64,000 nt of DNA, taken from positions 1-64,000 of the forward strand of contig NZ_CYRX01000008.1 in assembly GCF_001458315.1 (NCBI RefSeq). Direction: 5' to 3'. Within the stretch, counting starts at the first letter, position 1; the number at the start of each line of letters is the position of its first letter. The notes beneath the pieces were generated by a model. It ran no database searches and was not told the origin of the DNA. It worked only from the letters and a program-made list of their open reading frames with translations. This document shows, piece by piece, positions 9,268 through 19,739 of the stretch. The translations under genes and the position numbers were made by a program. This DNA is from Thalassobacter stenotrophicus. Its GTDB lineage: Bacteria; Pseudomonadota; Alphaproteobacteria; Rhodobacterales; Rhodobacteraceae.

Positions 9268-10689
9268 TCAGGTCTCCGCGCTGGCATCATTTATTCGGGC
9301 CAAGGTTTCATCACGGCCCAGAACCAACATCATGTCATATACGCTTGGGGTCACAGACCGACCCGCAAGAACTGCGCGTAGGGGGCCTGCGAGCTTGCCA
9401 AAACCGATGCCATGCGCGTCGGTAATGATCCCGAATGCTTCCTCCAAAGCGTCTCGCGACCAGCTAGCAGTTTGCAGGTGCGGCGTCAATTCAATCAGTA
9501 TACCACGGGATACCGCATCCAGCGCCTTGGCAGCCTTCGCATCCGGTGTAATGGGGCGCGAAGTCAGTGCAAACTCAGCCTTTTCAATGAGTTGCGGAAT
9601 TGTTCGCGCCGATGGCTTGAGGCAATACATCGCACGTTGCAAAGTCTGACGCTGCGTCGCAGAAAATTCCTCGACCGGTTCGAGGCTCCGGTAGGCATCT
9701 ACGGCGGCCATGGCCTCATCGTCGGTCATCATCGCGATGTGCTGGCCGGACGTATGTTCCAGCTTTTTCAGGTCCAAACGGGCAGGGGCTTTGCCGATGC
9801 CGTCCAGATCAAACCACTCGAGCGCTTGCGCATCGGTAAAAATCTCATCATCGCCGTGGGACCAGCCGAGGCGTGCAAGGTAGTTGCGCAAGGCCGCGGC
9901 GGGGTAGCCCATGGCGGCATAATCCTCAATTCCAAGTGCGCCGTGGCGTTTGCTGAGCTTTTTGCCGTCTGCGCCGTGGATCAGGGGAATATGCGCCCAG
10001 ACGGGTACGCTCCACCCCATCGCAGCATAGATCTGTTCCTGCCGTGAGGCGTTATTAAGGTGATCATCACCCCGGATCACATGCGTGACGCCCATGTCGT
10101 GATCATCAACAACGACGGCCAGCATGTAGGTTGGTGTCCCGTCAGACCGCAGTAGGATCATATCATCCAGCTGCGCGTTCTGAACAACAACAGTGCCTTG
10201 CACAGCGTCGTTCACCCGCGTTTCGCCGTCACGCGGGGCCTTCAGGCGGACCACATAGGGGGCATCTGGATGCTCAGCCTCGGGCACATCCCGCCAAGGG
10301 CTGAGGTACAGCGTGGACCGCCCCTCGGCCTTCGCGGCATCCCGGAAGGCTGCGATTTCGTCTTGGCTGGCAAAGCACTTGTAAGCCGTGCCTTGCGCCA
10401 ACATGGTGTGAGCAACCTCTGCGTGGCGGTCCGCGCGCTCAAACTGGCTGATCGCGTCGCCGTCCCAATCGAGGCCCAACCAAGTCAGCCCGTCCAAAAT
10501 CGCTTGCGTCGCCTCAGGGGTGGATCGGGCGCGGTCGGTGTCTTCAATCCGCAGCACAAATTTACCGCCGCGCGCACGGGCATAGAGCCAGTTGAACAGC
10601 GCCGTACGCGCCCCTCCGATGTGCAAAAAACCCGTAGGCGATGGGGCGAAACGAGTGACGATAGGGGTCTCGGACTGGGACGAAGTCAT
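9268..10689 (-). CDS. gltX: Glutamyl-tRNA synthetase
   Basis: Charges tRNA-Glu with glutamate. The 473-residue class I synthetase shows the HIGH signature as HIGG near residue 22 ([20 protein letters not shown]) and the KMSKS loop as KKLSKRHG near residue 245. The first half is the Rossmann catalytic domain and the second the helical anticodon-binding domain. It is divergent from comEC; the 91-bp gap between them contains a GCGGGGT-TTAG-ACCCCGC hairpin. It could be one of two GltX copies, as is common in this family; the window shows only this one. Confidence 0.96.
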   Translation of the reverse strand: MTSSQSETPIVTRFAPSPTGFLHIGGARTALFNWLYARARGGKFVLRIEDTDRARSTPEATQAILDGLTWLGLDWDGDAISQFERADRHAEVAHTMLAQGTAYKCFASQDEIAAFRDAAKAEGRSTLYLSPWRDVPEAEHPDAPYVVRLKAPRDGETRVNDAVQGTVVVQNAQLDDMILLRSDGTPTYMLAVVVDDHDMGVTHVIRGDDHLNNASRQEQIYAAMGWSVPVWAHIPLIHGADGKKLSKRHGALGIEDYAAMGYPAAALRNYLARLGWSHGDDEIFTDAQALEWFDLDGIGKAPARLDLKKLEHTSGQHIAMMTDDEAMAAVDAYRSLEPVEEFSATQRQTLQRAMYCLKPSARTIPQLIEKAEFALTSRPITPDAKAAKALDAVSRGILIELTPHLQTASWSRDALEEAFGIITDAHGIGFGKLAGPLRAVLAGRSVTPSVYDMMLVLGRDETLARINDASAET

Positions 10690-10745
10690 AGGGGATTAAC
10701 CTTTTAGCAACCAAGATGAGCGATGAGTGAGGGGACGTGCTTTGG

Positions 10746-10763
10746 GCGGGGTTTAGACCCCGC
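10746..10763. repeat. Short perfect hairpin in the gltX/comEC promoter gap
   Basis: A 7-bp perfect inverted repeat (GCGGGGT, loop TTAG, ACCCCGC) about 18 bp before the comEC start. Similar GGGGT-n-CCCC hairpins occur at 17745-17756 and 17794-17809 in the trpG/yibQ divergent gap. No T tract follows, so it is not an evident terminator. Confidence 0.5.
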
Positions 10764-10780
10764 GAATTGGGGACACAAGA

Positions 10781-12865
10781 GTGACCGACCCAGCCGCCCT
10801 GATGGGGGTGATGAGAACCCGCCTGATCTGGGCGTTACAAAGCCAACGGGGCCACCGCTTGCCCTTTGTTGCAGTGGCGTTCGGCGTTGGCGTGGGGGCC
10901 TATTTTTCCCTGCCGGTTGAGCCGAGTATACGGGTCTTATCGGCGATTGCGCTGGCGGCTTTGGCGGCATTTGCCGTTGGTTACTGGCTACGTGAAACCT
11001 TTGGCGGGGTTGCCGTGGTTCTAGGGGTTGCGTGTCTGGGCCTGTTGATCGCAGCCCTACGCACCCACAGCGTTGCTGCCCCAGTTCTGGCCTTTCGCTA
11101 TTACGGCGCGATTGAAGGGCGGATTGTCAAAATCGACCGCTCAGCCTCGGACAAGATGCGGTTAACGCTTGATCGCGTGCGTCTTGCGAACATGTCGCCG
11201 GACCGCACACCCAAATACGTGCGGGTTTCGCTGCATGGGGCGCAGCCGTACCTTGCGCCCGCACCCGGCCAGCGGGTGATGATGACGGGCCACCTGTCAC
11301 CGCCCAATGGCCCTACGGAGCCGGGCGGTTTTGATTTTCAACGCCATGCGTGGTTTCAATCTATGGGGGGCGTCGGCTACACCCGAACGCCGGCCTTATT
11401 GGCGGCGCCTGATCCCGGTGAATTGTGGCTTCAATCGTTGCGCGCAAACATCGCCGCCGGTCTGGCCGACCGGATCGGAGGCCAAGCGGGCGGCGTGGCG
11501 GCTGCTGTTGCCGTCGGGGATCGGGCTGGGATTGATGCCCCAACGATGGAGGATTTGCGCGCCTCCAACCTCGCACATTTGTTGGCGATCTCGGGCCTAC
11601 ATATGGGGCTGCTTGCGGGGTTCGTGTTTATGTCGGTGCGCGGCGGCCTTGCGATGATCTCGCCTCTGGCGCTGCGGTATCCGATCAAAAAATGGGCGGC
11701 CCTCGTGGCGCTGCCAGCGGCGGCCTTTTACCTCGCGCTTTCAGGGGGAAGTGTCGCCACACAGCGCGCATTCATCCAAGTCGCGGTGATGCTTGCTGCG
11801 ATTTTATGCGACCGTCGTGCTTTGACGCTGCGATCGGTGGCAATCGCGGCGTTGATTGTTCTGGCATGGCGACCAGAGGCCCTGTTGGGCCCTGGGTTTC
11901 AAATGTCCTTTGCTGCGACCACCGCCATGGTCGTGATATTCAGCGGGATGCGCGGTCACACGCCTCGCCTGCCGATGGGTGTTGCGCAGGTCAGCGCAGT
12001 GTTGATGTCCTCCATCATTGCAGGCGCTGCGACCGCACCCATTTCAGCAGCACATTTCAACCAGATCGGCCAATACGGCGTTCTTGCGAACCTCTTGAGC
12101 GTTCCGATGATGGGCACAATCGTGATGCCGTTGATGGTTGTTGCAGCCGTCCTCAGCCCCTTTGGGCTTGAAGGAGTGGCGCTGTGGGGCATGGCATTGG
12201 GGCTGGATTGGATCCTCTGGGTCTCTGCCTTTGTGGCTGGGTTAGACGGGGCGTTGCGCTTGATCCCCGCGCCATCCAACGTGGTTTTGCCGCTGCTCTG
12301 TCTGGGATGTTTGTGGTGCATCGCGTGGCAAGGGCGGGCGCGCTGGATCGGGGTGGTGCCCGCCATCGCCGCATTCGCGTTGTGGGCCGCCACGCCGCGC
12401 CCGATGGTCCTGATTTCTGCCAGTGGTAACTTGGTGGGCGTGCAAACATCGCAAGGCCGGGCCCTGTCAAAACCACGTGGCGATGGGTTCGTAGCCCAGA
12501 ACTGGCTCGCCGCAGACGGATTACCTAAGGATCAGGAACAAGCCGCGGCGCGGTGGTCAATGGATGCAGAAACGGACCACGGTTTGGTGCACCTGTACGG
12601 ACGCGGCGCTCAGGACCGAGTTGCTCAGGCTTGTCGGAGATCTCACGCTGTGGTGGCCAACAAAGATTATGATGCACCAGAGGGCTGTCTTTTTCTCTCG
12701 CCCACAGTTTTGCGCAGCACAGGGGCCATTGCGGTGACGCAAGATGGCCGCGTCATTACAAGCCGCCAGACACAAGGAAACCGGCCCTGGGTCCCCAGAG
12801 CCGGTCAAGCGCCTGATTTAGCGCCGCTTCAATATGTGCGGATGAGCCCGACGAGCCGCCCCTGA
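10781..12865 (+). CDS. comEC: ComEC/Rec2-family DNA uptake channel protein
   Basis: An inner-membrane protein of 694 residues predicted to carry single-stranded DNA into the cytoplasm during transformation. The N-terminal third holds three or four hydrophobic segments and a soluble OB-like region (DUF4131 type). The competence domain begins near residue 260 with the hallmark [11 protein letters not shown] and continues as a run of membrane helices to about residue 530. The C-terminal 160 residues lack a clear metallo-beta-lactamase zinc motif, as in many alphaproteobacterial homologues. The start is a GTG at 10781 with GGGGA upstream. Its last 37 bases overlap the 3' end of lexA on the other strand. 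Confidence 0.9.
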   Translation: MTDPAALMGVMRTRLIWALQSQRGHRLPFVAVAFGVGVGAYFSLPVEPSIRVLSAIALAALAAFAVGYWLRETFGGVAVVLGVACLGLLIAALRTHSVAAPVLAFRYYGAIEGRIVKIDRSASDKMRLTLDRVRLANMSPDRTPKYVRVSLHGAQPYLAPAPGQRVMMTGHLSPPNGPTEPGGFDFQRHAWFQSMGGVGYTRTPALLAAPDPGELWLQSLRANIAAGLADRIGGQAGGVAAAVAVGDRAGIDAPTMEDLRASNLAHLLAISGLHMGLLAGFVFMSVRGGLAMISPLALRYPIKKWAALVALPAAAFYLALSGGSVATQRAFIQVAVMLAAILCDRRALTLRSVAIAALIVLAWRPEALLGPGFQMSFAATTAMVVIFSGMRGHTPRLPMGVAQVSAVLMSSIIAGAATAPISAAHFNQIGQYGVLANLLSVPMMGTIVMPLMVVAAVLSPFGLEGVALWGMALGLDWILWVSAFVAGLDGALRLIPAPSNVVLPLLCLGCLWCIAWQGRARWIGVVPAIAAFALWAATPRPMVLISASGNLVGVQTSQGRALSKPRGDGFVAQNWLAADGLPKDQEQAAARWSMDAETDHGLVHLYGRGAQDRVAQACRRSHAVVANKDYDAPEGCLFLSPTVLRSTGAIAVTQDGRVITSRQTQGNRPWVPRAGQAPDLAPLQYVRMSPTSRP

Positions 12866-13521
12866 ACCGCCACGCTGTCGTCAGGCAACATGCGGGTTTC
12901 ATAAGCTGGGTTCGCGGCCTCAAGAGCGATCATGCCACCCTTGCGGTGATACCGCTTCAGCGTCGCTTCATGACCTTCGACCAAGGCCACCACGATTTCA
13001 CCGTTATTGGCAGTCTCTTGCTCTCGGATGACGACGATATCGCCGTCGTTGATGCCTGCGTCGATCATCGAGTCGCCTTTGACCTCAAGGGCGTAATGCT
13101 CTCCGCCTGATCCGAGCATTTGGCCGGGCACGGCGACGTGGTTAGCAATCTCGCTGATGGCTTCGATCGGAACACCGGCGGCGATACGGCCCATCACGGG
13201 CAGGGTGGTCGCATCGGTGGCGATGTCCATGGCGCCAGCCGGTGCAGGGCGCGGTGCGGGCTTATCGCCCTCAATAACTGTGGGTTTGAACCCTTTGGCT
13301 TGCAGCGCGTCAGGCAGCTTGACGATTTCGAGCGCGCGAGCCCGGTGCGGCAGACGCCGGATAAAGCCACGCTCCTCAAGAGCGGTGATCAACCGGTGAA
13401 TTCCAGATTTGGAACGCAGATCAAGCGCTTCCTTCATTTCGTCGAACGAGGGCGGCACACCGTCCTTCGCCATACGCTTTTGGATATACTCGAGAAGGTC
13501 GAGTTGCTTCTTGGTCAACAT
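12829..13521 (-). CDS. lexA: SOS repressor LexA
   Basis: A 230-residue repressor of the DNA-damage response. The N-terminal winged helix spans about residues 1-65 ([13 protein letters not shown] through [12 protein letters not shown]). The C-terminal S24 self-cleavage domain has the Ala-Gly scissile bond in [11 protein letters not shown], the catalytic serine in [10 protein letters not shown] and the catalytic lysine in the ATLKRYH stretch. The ATG at 13521 is chosen by homology and GGGAGG upstream. It lies 94 bp downstream of moeA on the same strand but has its own SOS promoter in that gap, so it can be expressed independently of the trp-moa-moe run. Confidence 0.97.
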   Translation of the reverse strand: MLTKKQLDLLEYIQKRMAKDGVPPSFDEMKEALDLRSKSGIHRLITALEERGFIRRLPHRARALEIVKLPDALQAKGFKPTVIEGDKPAPRPAPAGAMDIATDATTLPVMGRIAAGVPIEAISEIANHVAVPGQMLGSGGEHYALEVKGDSMIDAGINDGDIVVIREQETANNGEIVVALVEGHEATLKRYHRKGGMIALEAANPAYETRMLPDDSVAVQGRLVGLIRTY

Positions 13522-13547
13522 CTGCACGGGCCTCCCTATGGGGTTAG

Positions 13548-13587
13548 GTTCAACCCATGTTCTACAGGTGTTCTTGTTTTGTGTCAA
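13548..13587 (-). promoter_or_regulatory. lexA promoter with three GTTC half-sites (overlapping SOS boxes)
   Basis: On the plus strand GTTC occurs at 13548, 13559 and 13570, exactly 11 bp apart, giving two overlapping GTTC-N7-GTTC boxes, the alphaproteobacterial LexA consensus. On the transcribed minus strand a perfect -35 TTGACA (13582-13587) and a -10 TAGAAC (13559-13564) are separated by 17 bp. The operator covers the spacer and the -10, so LexA would block its own transcription. A further GTTCTAC copy at 13597 is only a half-site. Confidence 0.88.
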
Positions 13588-13615
13588 CAATTCTGTGTTC
13601 TACAAGATATTGTGG

Positions 13616-14791
13616 TCACAACGTAATGATAGACACACTTTCGCCTTTGGCCCGAGCCGGGTCGCGAATGGGGCGTACCACCAGCGCGTTAGAGGCCGCC
13701 AAAACCGACATCAAAGCGCTGTCTTGGGCGTCGTGCACACGAACGGTTCCATCGGGCGCCAGGTGTGCGCGCATGTAGTGCTCTCTGGGGCCATTGGGTG
13801 TCAGATCGTTGGCCAAAGTGGCCTGCGCGGTTTTTGGCGCGTCCGCGGGTAAACCCAGCATTTTGGTGATCAGCGGGACGATAAACAGGGTTGAGCAAAC
13901 CATTGACGACACGGGGTTTCCGGGCAGGCCAATCATTGGCAAACCGTCCATGTTTCCAGCCATCAACGGTTTGCCGGGGCGCATCGCGATCTTGTAGAAC
14001 GACTGGTCCATGTTCAGGTCAGCGGCAACCTCAGCCACGAGATCATGATCTCCGACCGACGCCCCACCGATGGTCACGATGAGGTCCGCGCCCTTGGCCA
14101 TTGCGAAGACGTCGCGCAGTGCTGCTCGGGTGTCGCGCGCGATGGGCAAAAGACGGGTCTCGGCGCCTGCTGCCTCTAACTGCGCGGCGATGCCGTAGCT
14201 GTTGGAGGCGATGATTTGGTCTGGATTTGGGGCCTCACCCGGCGCGACCAACTCGTCGCCCGTGGCCATAATCGCAACGACAGGTTTGCGCACCACTGGG
14301 ATCACCGCGTGGTTCATGGAGGCCAAAAGCGCGATGTCGGCGGGCCCAAGCTTGCGCGGTGCTGCAAACAGATCACCTTCGTGGAAATCGCCTCCCGCTG
14401 GGCGGACATGGCGCCCGGTATCGAGGGTCTCACCGAGTGTGATTAGGTCGTCAGTCCGCGTGACATCCTCTTGGATCACGACACGGTCCGCACCCTCAGG
14501 CAGCGGTGCACCTGTGAAAATGCGCACGGCCTCACCGGGGCGAACCGCACCGTGAAAGGCGTGGCCTGCTGCGGCCTCTCCGATGACGCGCAGGGTGCTC
14601 CCTGTGGCCCAATCGCCATCTTGAACGGCATAGCCATCCATGGCGGAGGCGGAAAATGGCGGCTGCGTGCGCTTGGCCCGCAGATCCTCGGCCAAGACAC
14701 GGCCAGCAGCGGCACGAAGGGAAACCTGCTCCGATGAAAGGCGCGTGCCAAGGCTCAGCACCTTTTCCAACGCCTCCACAACGGAAATCAT
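13616..14791 (-). CDS. moeA: Molybdopterin molybdotransferase
   Basis: Inserts molybdate into adenylated molybdopterin, the last step of molybdenum cofactor formation. The 391 residues cover the family. Visible signatures are SAMDGYAV near residue 50, the central [11 protein letters not shown]-like stretch ([16 protein letters not shown]), the [11 protein letters not shown] loop and the GLPGNPVSS motif. It overlaps moaC by four bases (ATGA), so translation is coupled. Within this window the obvious client is the molybdoenzyme encoded at 27865-30678. Confidence 0.96.
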   Translation of the reverse strand: MISVVEALEKVLSLGTRLSSEQVSLRAAAGRVLAEDLRAKRTQPPFSASAMDGYAVQDGDWATGSTLRVIGEAAAGHAFHGAVRPGEAVRIFTGAPLPEGADRVVIQEDVTRTDDLITLGETLDTGRHVRPAGGDFHEGDLFAAPRKLGPADIALLASMNHAVIPVVRKPVVAIMATGDELVAPGEAPNPDQIIASNSYGIAAQLEAAGAETRLLPIARDTRAALRDVFAMAKGADLIVTIGGASVGDHDLVAEVAADLNMDQSFYKIAMRPGKPLMAGNMDGLPMIGLPGNPVSSMVCSTLFIVPLITKMLGLPADAPKTAQATLANDLTPNGPREHYMRAHLAPDGTVRVHDAQDSALMSVLAASNALVVRPIRDPARAKGESVSIITL

Positions 14792-15279
14792 GCGTCGGAC
14801 TTACTGGGCGCTTCAAACACACCCGACTTGCCACCTTCTTTGCGTAGCAGGCGGATGTCTTTGATTTCCATGTCTTTCTGGATTGCCTTCACCATGTCGT
14901 ACACGGTCAGCAGCGCGGTTGAGACAGCTGTCAGTGCCTCCATCTCAACCCCGGTTTTGCCGCCCGTCTTGACCGTCGCAACAACGCGGACGCCTGGCAG
15001 GTCGGGCACAGGCTCGAGCTCAATTGCGACCTTGGTGATCGGCAATGGGTGACACAGTGGGATCAAGTCGGCAGTCCGCTTGGCCCCCATGATCCCTGCA
15101 AGCCGGGCCACCCCCATAACATCGCCCTTTTTTGCCGAACCATCTTGAATGGTTTCAAGCGTTTGCGCAGACATCTTGATGTAGCCTTCAGCCACGGCCA
15201 TGCGGGCTGTGTCCGCCTTGTCCGAGACATCGACCATATGCGCCTGACCGTCGGCGTCGAAGTGGGTAAGGCCGCTCAT
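14788..15279 (-). CDS. moaC: Cyclic pyranopterin monophosphate synthase
   Basis: Makes cyclic pyranopterin monophosphate together with MoaA in the first stage of molybdenum cofactor synthesis. The 163 residues are full length. Family motifs seen are [18 protein letters not shown] at the N-terminus, [12 protein letters not shown] in the centre and [23 protein letters not shown] toward the C-terminus. ATGA overlaps join it to trpC upstream and moeA downstream. moaA is not in the window. Confidence 0.97.
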   Translation of the reverse strand: MSGLTHFDADGQAHMVDVSDKADTARMAVAEGYIKMSAQTLETIQDGSAKKGDVMGVARLAGIMGAKRTADLIPLCHPLPITKVAIELEPVPDLPGVRVVATVKTGGKTGVEMEALTAVSTALLTVYDMVKAIQKDMEIKDIRLLRKEGGKSGVFEAPSKSDA

Positions 15280-16088
15280 AGACCTGGCACCAACGGGTTG
15301 GCGAGCAAGGCGCGGGTTGCTGCGGTGACGTCCGTTTGGCGCATCAGGCTTTCTCCGATTAGGAATGTGCGCGCCCCAAACCGGGCCATGTCCGCAAGGT
15401 CTTCGGGCGTGTAGAGGCCGGACTCGCTGACCACCATGCGGTCTGCAGGCACCCTGCGCGACAGTGTCCGCGTTGTATCAAGACTGGTCTCGAAGGTATT
15501 GAGATCACGGTTGTTTATCCCCATCAGGGGTGAGCGTAGCTGTGAGGCGCGTTCCAGTTCTTCGGCATTATGCACCTCAAGCAAAACGTCCATGCCCCAC
15601 TCAAATGCGCAGGCCTCTAGATCAGCGGCTTGGATGTCCGTGACAGAGGCTAGGATGATCAGGATGCAATCCGCCCCCAACGCACGCGCCTCGGCCACCT
15701 GATAGGTGTCGTACATGAAATCCTTGCGCAGGCACGGTAGCGACGTCGCCTCGCGTGCGGCCACGAGGTAGCTATCATCGCCCTCAAAGCTGGGCCCATC
15801 TGTCAAAACAGAAAGGCACGCGGCACCGCCCTGTTCATAGGCTTGGGCCAGTTCTGGCGGATTGAAATCGGCACGGATCAACCCCTTGGAGGGAGAAGCC
15901 TTTTTGACCTCCGCGATCAGGGCGTAGCCTGTCCGGGATGCGGTTTCTAACGCCTCGGCAAAGCCGCGAGGCGCGCTGGCTTGGCGGGCGTCCGCCTCAA
16001 CATCCGCTAGGGATTTGGCGGCTTTGCGCGCGCTGATTTCCTCAAGCTTATAGGCTTTGATTTTCTCAAGAATGGTCGGGGTGCTCAT
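15276..16088 (-). CDS. trpC: Indole-3-glycerol-phosphate synthase
   Basis: Closes the indole ring in tryptophan synthesis. A 270-residue TIM barrel with family motifs [12 protein letters not shown] near residue 60, LRKDFMYD near 120, [14 protein letters not shown] near 195 and [12 protein letters not shown] near 225. It is the monofunctional form, not fused to TrpF. The start ATG at 16088 overlaps the trpD stop (ATGA), and its own stop overlaps moaC. Confidence 0.97.
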   Translation of the reverse strand: MSTPTILEKIKAYKLEEISARKAAKSLADVEADARQASAPRGFAEALETASRTGYALIAEVKKASPSKGLIRADFNPPELAQAYEQGGAACLSVLTDGPSFEGDDSYLVAAREATSLPCLRKDFMYDTYQVAEARALGADCILIILASVTDIQAADLEACAFEWGMDVLLEVHNAEELERASQLRSPLMGINNRDLNTFETSLDTTRTLSRRVPADRMVVSESGLYTPEDLADMARFGARTFLIGESLMRQTDVTAATRALLANPLVPGL

Positions 16089-17104
16089 GAGGCCTCCGAG
16101 GTGAGCGCCGCAAGGGCTGCGAGTTTCGATTTAGCTGCACCGCTGTCGATGCTTTCGCGGGCGTGTTCGACGCCCTCGTGCAGGTCGGCGGCGACGTCCG
16201 CAATGACGAGTGCGGCGGCAGAATTCAACAAAACGGCGTCGCGGTATGCGCCGGGCGCGCCGTTCATCAATGCCTCAAACGCGCGGCCATTTTCCGCGGG
16301 TGTGCCGCCCAAGATCGCTTCGAACGCGTGTTCGGGCAGGCCCGCGTCGTCTGGGTGTAGCTCACGCTCGGTCACGGCCCCGTTTTCGAGGGCGGCGACG
16401 TACGAAACCCCGGCGATCGACAGCTCATCCGTGCCGTCACTGCCATGCACAAGCCACGCCTTTTCGGAGCCGAGATCCAGCAACGTTTCGGCCATGGGGC
16501 GGATCAGATCGCGGCTGAACGCCCCGGTCAATTGACGCAGAACGCCCGCAGGGTTCGTCAGTGGCCCCAAGACGTTAAACAACGTTCTTGTGCCCAGCTC
16601 GGTGCGCGTGGGCATGACGTGTTTGATCGCGGGATGGTGCATTGGCGCCATCATAAAGCCGATGCCCACCTCGTTAATGGCGCGTTCGACCACGGCAGGT
16701 CCAACCATCACGTTAACGCCCAACGCGCCCAAAGCATCCGCGGCACCGGATTTGGACGACAGGTTGCGATTGCCGTGCTTGGCCACCGTGACGCCTGCGC
16801 CCGCAACCACAAACGCCGTCGCAGTCGAGATGTTGAGCGTACCCTTGCCGTCACCGCCTGTGCCGACGATATCCATCGCGCCCTTGGGCGCGGCCACAGC
16901 GTTACACTTGGCGCGCATCACCGAGGCAGCCGCAGCGATTTCGGGTGTGGTTTCACCACGGACGCGCAGCGCCATCAAGAAGCCGCCCATCTGCGACGGG
17001 GTCGCGTCGCCCTCAAACAGGCAGCTAAACGCCTCTTCGGCTTCTGCGCGGGTCAGGGGGCGGTCGGCGGCAATGCCGATCAGGGGTTTTAGGCGGTCAC
17101 TCAT
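16085..17104 (-). CDS. trpD: Anthranilate phosphoribosyltransferase
   Basis: Joins anthranilate and phosphoribosyl pyrophosphate in tryptophan synthesis. The 339 residues show the phosphoribosyl-pyrophosphate loop [14 protein letters not shown] near residue 82, [21 protein letters not shown] near 110 and the LGPLTNPAG motif near 180. It is a separate protein, not fused to TrpG. Four-base overlaps link it to trpG and trpC. Confidence 0.97.
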   Translation of the reverse strand: MSDRLKPLIGIAADRPLTRAEAEEAFSCLFEGDATPSQMGGFLMALRVRGETTPEIAAAASVMRAKCNAVAAPKGAMDIVGTGGDGKGTLNISTATAFVVAGAGVTVAKHGNRNLSSKSGAADALGALGVNVMVGPAVVERAINEVGIGFMMAPMHHPAIKHVMPTRTELGTRTLFNVLGPLTNPAGVLRQLTGAFSRDLIRPMAETLLDLGSEKAWLVHGSDGTDELSIAGVSYVAALENGAVTERELHPDDAGLPEHAFEAILGGTPAENGRAFEALMNGAPGAYRDAVLLNSAAALVIADVAADLHEGVEHARESIDSGAAKSKLAALAALTSEAS

Positions 17105-17682
17105 GCGGAGATCTTTGTCATATCTAGGAATGTCCTAAGCATAGCGTGCCCATGCTCGGAGGCGATGCTTTCAGGATGAAATTGTATGCCGTGGATCGGC
17201 GCGGTTTTGTGGGACAGGCCCATGATCGTGCCGTCCTCCAGCCAACCCGTGACTTCTAGCGTGTCGGGCAGGCTGTCGCGGTCCACCACAAGGCTGTGAT
17301 ACCGGGTGGCTTTGAACGGTGTGGGCAGGTCTTTGAATAGGCCGCGGCCTTCGTGGTGCATCATGCCCATCTTGCCATGCACGATTTCGTGGCAGCGCGT
17401 GACCGTTCCGCCAAACACCTGCCCGATAGACTGATGGCCAAGGCAGACGCCGATCAGAGGCGTCTGTGTCTCGGCGGCGGCTGTAATCATATCCAAGCAA
17501 ATGCCCGCATCATCCGGGGTGCCGGGACCGGGGGACAGCATAATCGCCTCAGGGCGCAGGGCCATGGCCTCCTGCACGCTGAGCGCGTCATTGCGGACCA
17601 CCTTCACATCAGCACCCAGCTCACCAAGGTAGTGCACAAGGTTGTAGGTAAAGCTGTCGTAGTTATCGATCAGCAGCAGCAT
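17101..17682 (-). CDS. trpG: Anthranilate synthase component II (glutamine amidotransferase)
   Basis: Supplies ammonia from glutamine to TrpE for anthranilate synthesis. The 193 residues are a class I amidotransferase with catalytic C in [11 protein letters not shown] and His-Glu in [10 protein letters not shown] near the C-terminus. Start set at [11 protein letters not shown] (17682), the universal family N-terminus, rather than the longer frame from 17718. It is the first gene of trpG-trpD-trpC-moaC-moeA. TrpE is not in the window. Upstream I see a GGGCAA-TAAT-TTGCCC hairpin (17713-17728) but no Trp-rich leader peptide. Some homologues also serve folate synthesis as PabA. Confidence 0.95.
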   Translation of the reverse strand: MLLLIDNYDSFTYNLVHYLGELGADVKVVRNDALSVQEAMALRPEAIMLSPGPGTPDDAGICLDMITAAAETQTPLIGVCLGHQSIGQVFGGTVTRCHEIVHGKMGMMHHEGRGLFKDLPTPFKATRYHSLVVDRDSLPDTLEVTGWLEDGTIMGLSHKTAPIHGIQFHPESIASEHGHAMLRTFLDMTKISA

Positions 17683-17863
17683 AGGGCCATCCCGGCAAAG
17701 AGCCTTTATCTTGGGCAATAATTTGCCCGAGGAACGAAATCTAGGGGGTGAACCCCGGCGTCAGTCGCGGTATACATGCCCAGAGCGGTGCGCCGGGGTC
17801 AAGTCCCCGCGAGCGGCACAACCTGCGGCACGCACCACGCGAGGTTTCGAAGGAGAGACGGGC

Positions 17864-19510
17864 ATGATCCGGGGGCTTTTGAGTGGGGTGGCATGGGGCG
17901 CACTCGTGGCTGGCATCGGCATGGCCGCTTTGTCGCTTGCAACGCCTTTGGTGACGCCGTTTGCCACTGCGCCGGTGGATAGCGTCGCCGTGGCACCAAC
18001 CCCCAGTGTGATCCAAGCACCAGAGTTGCCCATGGCTGCGCCAGACCCAGCCCCTAAAGTCGCGCCAAACACGCCCGAACCCGTTGACGTGACCGAGGTC
18101 GCCCCCGCGCCGCAGCCTGTTGAGGTTGAGCCGCAGGAAGTGGCGCCCCCCGCACGCGACGTTGAAACGGCCACCATTGAGCCCGCGCAACCCGTTGAGA
18201 CGGCAGAGGCGACGGTGCAATTTAACCAACCGGCATTGCCGCAGGTGTCGGCCTTGCCTGGGACGGATGCAGCGGTCGTCGCGCCAAGTGTGGCGGCACC
18301 ATCAGTGCCCGCGACCAATGATACCAACACGTTGGCGACCCCGCGTCTTGATACCCAAAGTGCGGCCCTACCGGCCCCGGTGGCGAGCCTGCCGCAAGTC
18401 CGTGTGCCAAGCGAAAATGCTCGGCCTCAAGTGTCACAGGCGGTGGATGCCGCCGCGCCTCCGCCCAGTTTTCAGCCAGCCCCATTGACAGATACCCCGA
18501 TCACCGCGCCGCAAGTGGACGTAGCAGCGGTAGACACGGCCCCCGCCACGCCACAGCCGGCGCCAGTCGTGGATGTGGCCCCGCAAATGCCGCAAACCTC
18601 GGTCGTGACGCCGCGTATCGCAGCCCCCGCCGAACCCCCGCAGGAGGCACAGCCCGCGCCGCAGGTGGCCGTGGTCACCCCGCGCATTCTGGAGCTTGGA
18701 CAGGACACACCGGGCACTGCCGTGGGACGGATCGCCCTAGAAGGTGGTTTGATGACCGACACGCAGCGTGAGGCCGCGCAGGCCCTTGAGACTGCGCTGC
18801 CGGATACGAGTGTAGCCGCTGCACAGCCGCAGGCACTCGACGCTCATGCGATCCCTTTCACACGGTTCAGCCCGGACCTCCCGGTGATGTCGATCGTGTT
18901 GATCGACACGCCTGCGTCGCGCTTGGACCGTGTGACCTTGCTGGGCTTTGCACTGCCCGTAACGTTTGCGGTGGACGCGACCCAACCAGATGCCGCTGAG
19001 GCCGTGCGCAGTTATCGCGAAAATGGCTTTGAGGTCGTCCTGCTGGCCAATGGCCTGCCACAAGAGGGCACAGCCCAGGACCTTGAGCGCGCCTTTGAGG
19101 GGGCTGTGAACGTGGTCGATGAAGCGGTTGCCGTGCTTGATACGCCGGATGGGTTCCTTAGCAATACGCGCGTGGCCCTTGACACCGTGCTGGGCCGTTT
19201 ACAGGGCAGTGGTCATGGACTTTTGACGCTGCCCCAAGGGCTGAACGCGGCTGAGGCTGCAGCGCGCCGAGCTGGGGTGCCGGGCCTAACGGCGTACCGG
19301 ATGTTGGATGCTGAGCGTGAGCAAAGCGCCGTGATCTCGCGCTACCTTGACCGCGCGACGTTTACCGCAGGCCAAGAGGGTCATGTGGTTGTGGTCGGCC
19401 ATTCCTACGCGGACACGGTCACAGCGCTATATGCGTGGCAGCAATCGAACCGAGCGCAGTTTGTGCAGGTCGCCCCAGTATCGTATCTGTTGCGGGAATT
19501 CGGTCAGTAG
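17864..19510 (+). CDS. YibQ-type divergent polysaccharide deacetylase with long Pro/Ala-rich linker
   Basis: A 548-residue membrane-anchored protein. Residues about 4-28 form a hydrophobic anchor or signal; about 30-290 are low-complexity and rich in Pro, Ala, Val and Gln; the divergent polysaccharide deacetylase (YibQ) domain starts near residue 330 (PVMSIVLIDTPASRLDR) and runs to the end. Classical NodB metal motifs are not evident, as is usual for this divergent group, so catalysis is doubtful. The start is the ATG at 17864 with AGGAG eight bases upstream. It diverges from trpG; an association of yibQ with trp genes is known in related bacteria. Periplasmic location and a cell-envelope role are inferences. 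Confidence 0.82.
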   Translation: MIRGLLSGVAWGALVAGIGMAALSLATPLVTPFATAPVDSVAVAPTPSVIQAPELPMAAPDPAPKVAPNTPEPVDVTEVAPAPQPVEVEPQEVAPPARDVETATIEPAQPVETAEATVQFNQPALPQVSALPGTDAAVVAPSVAAPSVPATNDTNTLATPRLDTQSAALPAPVASLPQVRVPSENARPQVSQAVDAAAPPPSFQPAPLTDTPITAPQVDVAAVDTAPATPQPAPVVDVAPQMPQTSVVTPRIAAPAEPPQEAQPAPQVAVVTPRILELGQDTPGTAVGRIALEGGLMTDTQREAAQALETALPDTSVAAAQPQALDAHAIPFTRFSPDLPVMSIVLIDTPASRLDRVTLLGFALPVTFAVDATQPDAAEAVRSYRENGFEVVLLANGLPQEGTAQDLERAFEGAVNVVDEAVAVLDTPDGFLSNTRVALDTVLGRLQGSGHGLLTLPQGLNAAEAAARRAGVPGLTAYRMLDAEREQSAVISRYLDRATFTAGQEGHVVVVGHSYADTVTALYAWQQSNRAQFVQVAPVSYLLREFGQ

Positions 19511-19517
19511 CACGCGG

Positions 19518-19739
19518 CTATTCGGCGGGTTCACTGCCGAGTGCGGCCAGACGCGCGCGCAGGGCAGGCACCTCGGACGCGCCACACTCCAAAGCAAACA
19601 CGTAGGCGTGTGTCAGATAGAAAGCCTGCGCATCAACCACCGTATCCGCAGCCTCGGTATAGAGTGCGATCAGGGCGCGCGTGTCGCCCTGTGCATGTGC
19701 CTCTAGCAGCCGCGCGTCGAGCGCTGTTTGGGCGCTCAT
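19518..19739 (-). CDS. Small conserved protein coupled to the Rieske oxygenase gene
   Basis: A 73-residue, mostly helical protein with no membrane segment or recognisable motif; the helix pairs resemble a single TPR-like unit (LLEAHAQGDTRALIALYTEAADTVVD). Its ATG overlaps the stop codon of the upstream Rieske oxygenase gene (ATGA), so it is probably translated from the same mRNA. Function is unknown to me. The coupling suggests an accessory or assembly role for the oxygenase. Confidence 0.7.
   Translation of the reverse strand: MSAQTALDARLLEAHAQGDTRALIALYTEAADTVVDAQAFYLTHAYVFALECGASEVPALRARLAALGSEPAE

Noticed and set aside
17683-17760. Possible trp leader peptide before trpG
   Set aside because: No short frame with tandem Trp codons and no terminator; only a 6-bp hairpin is present.
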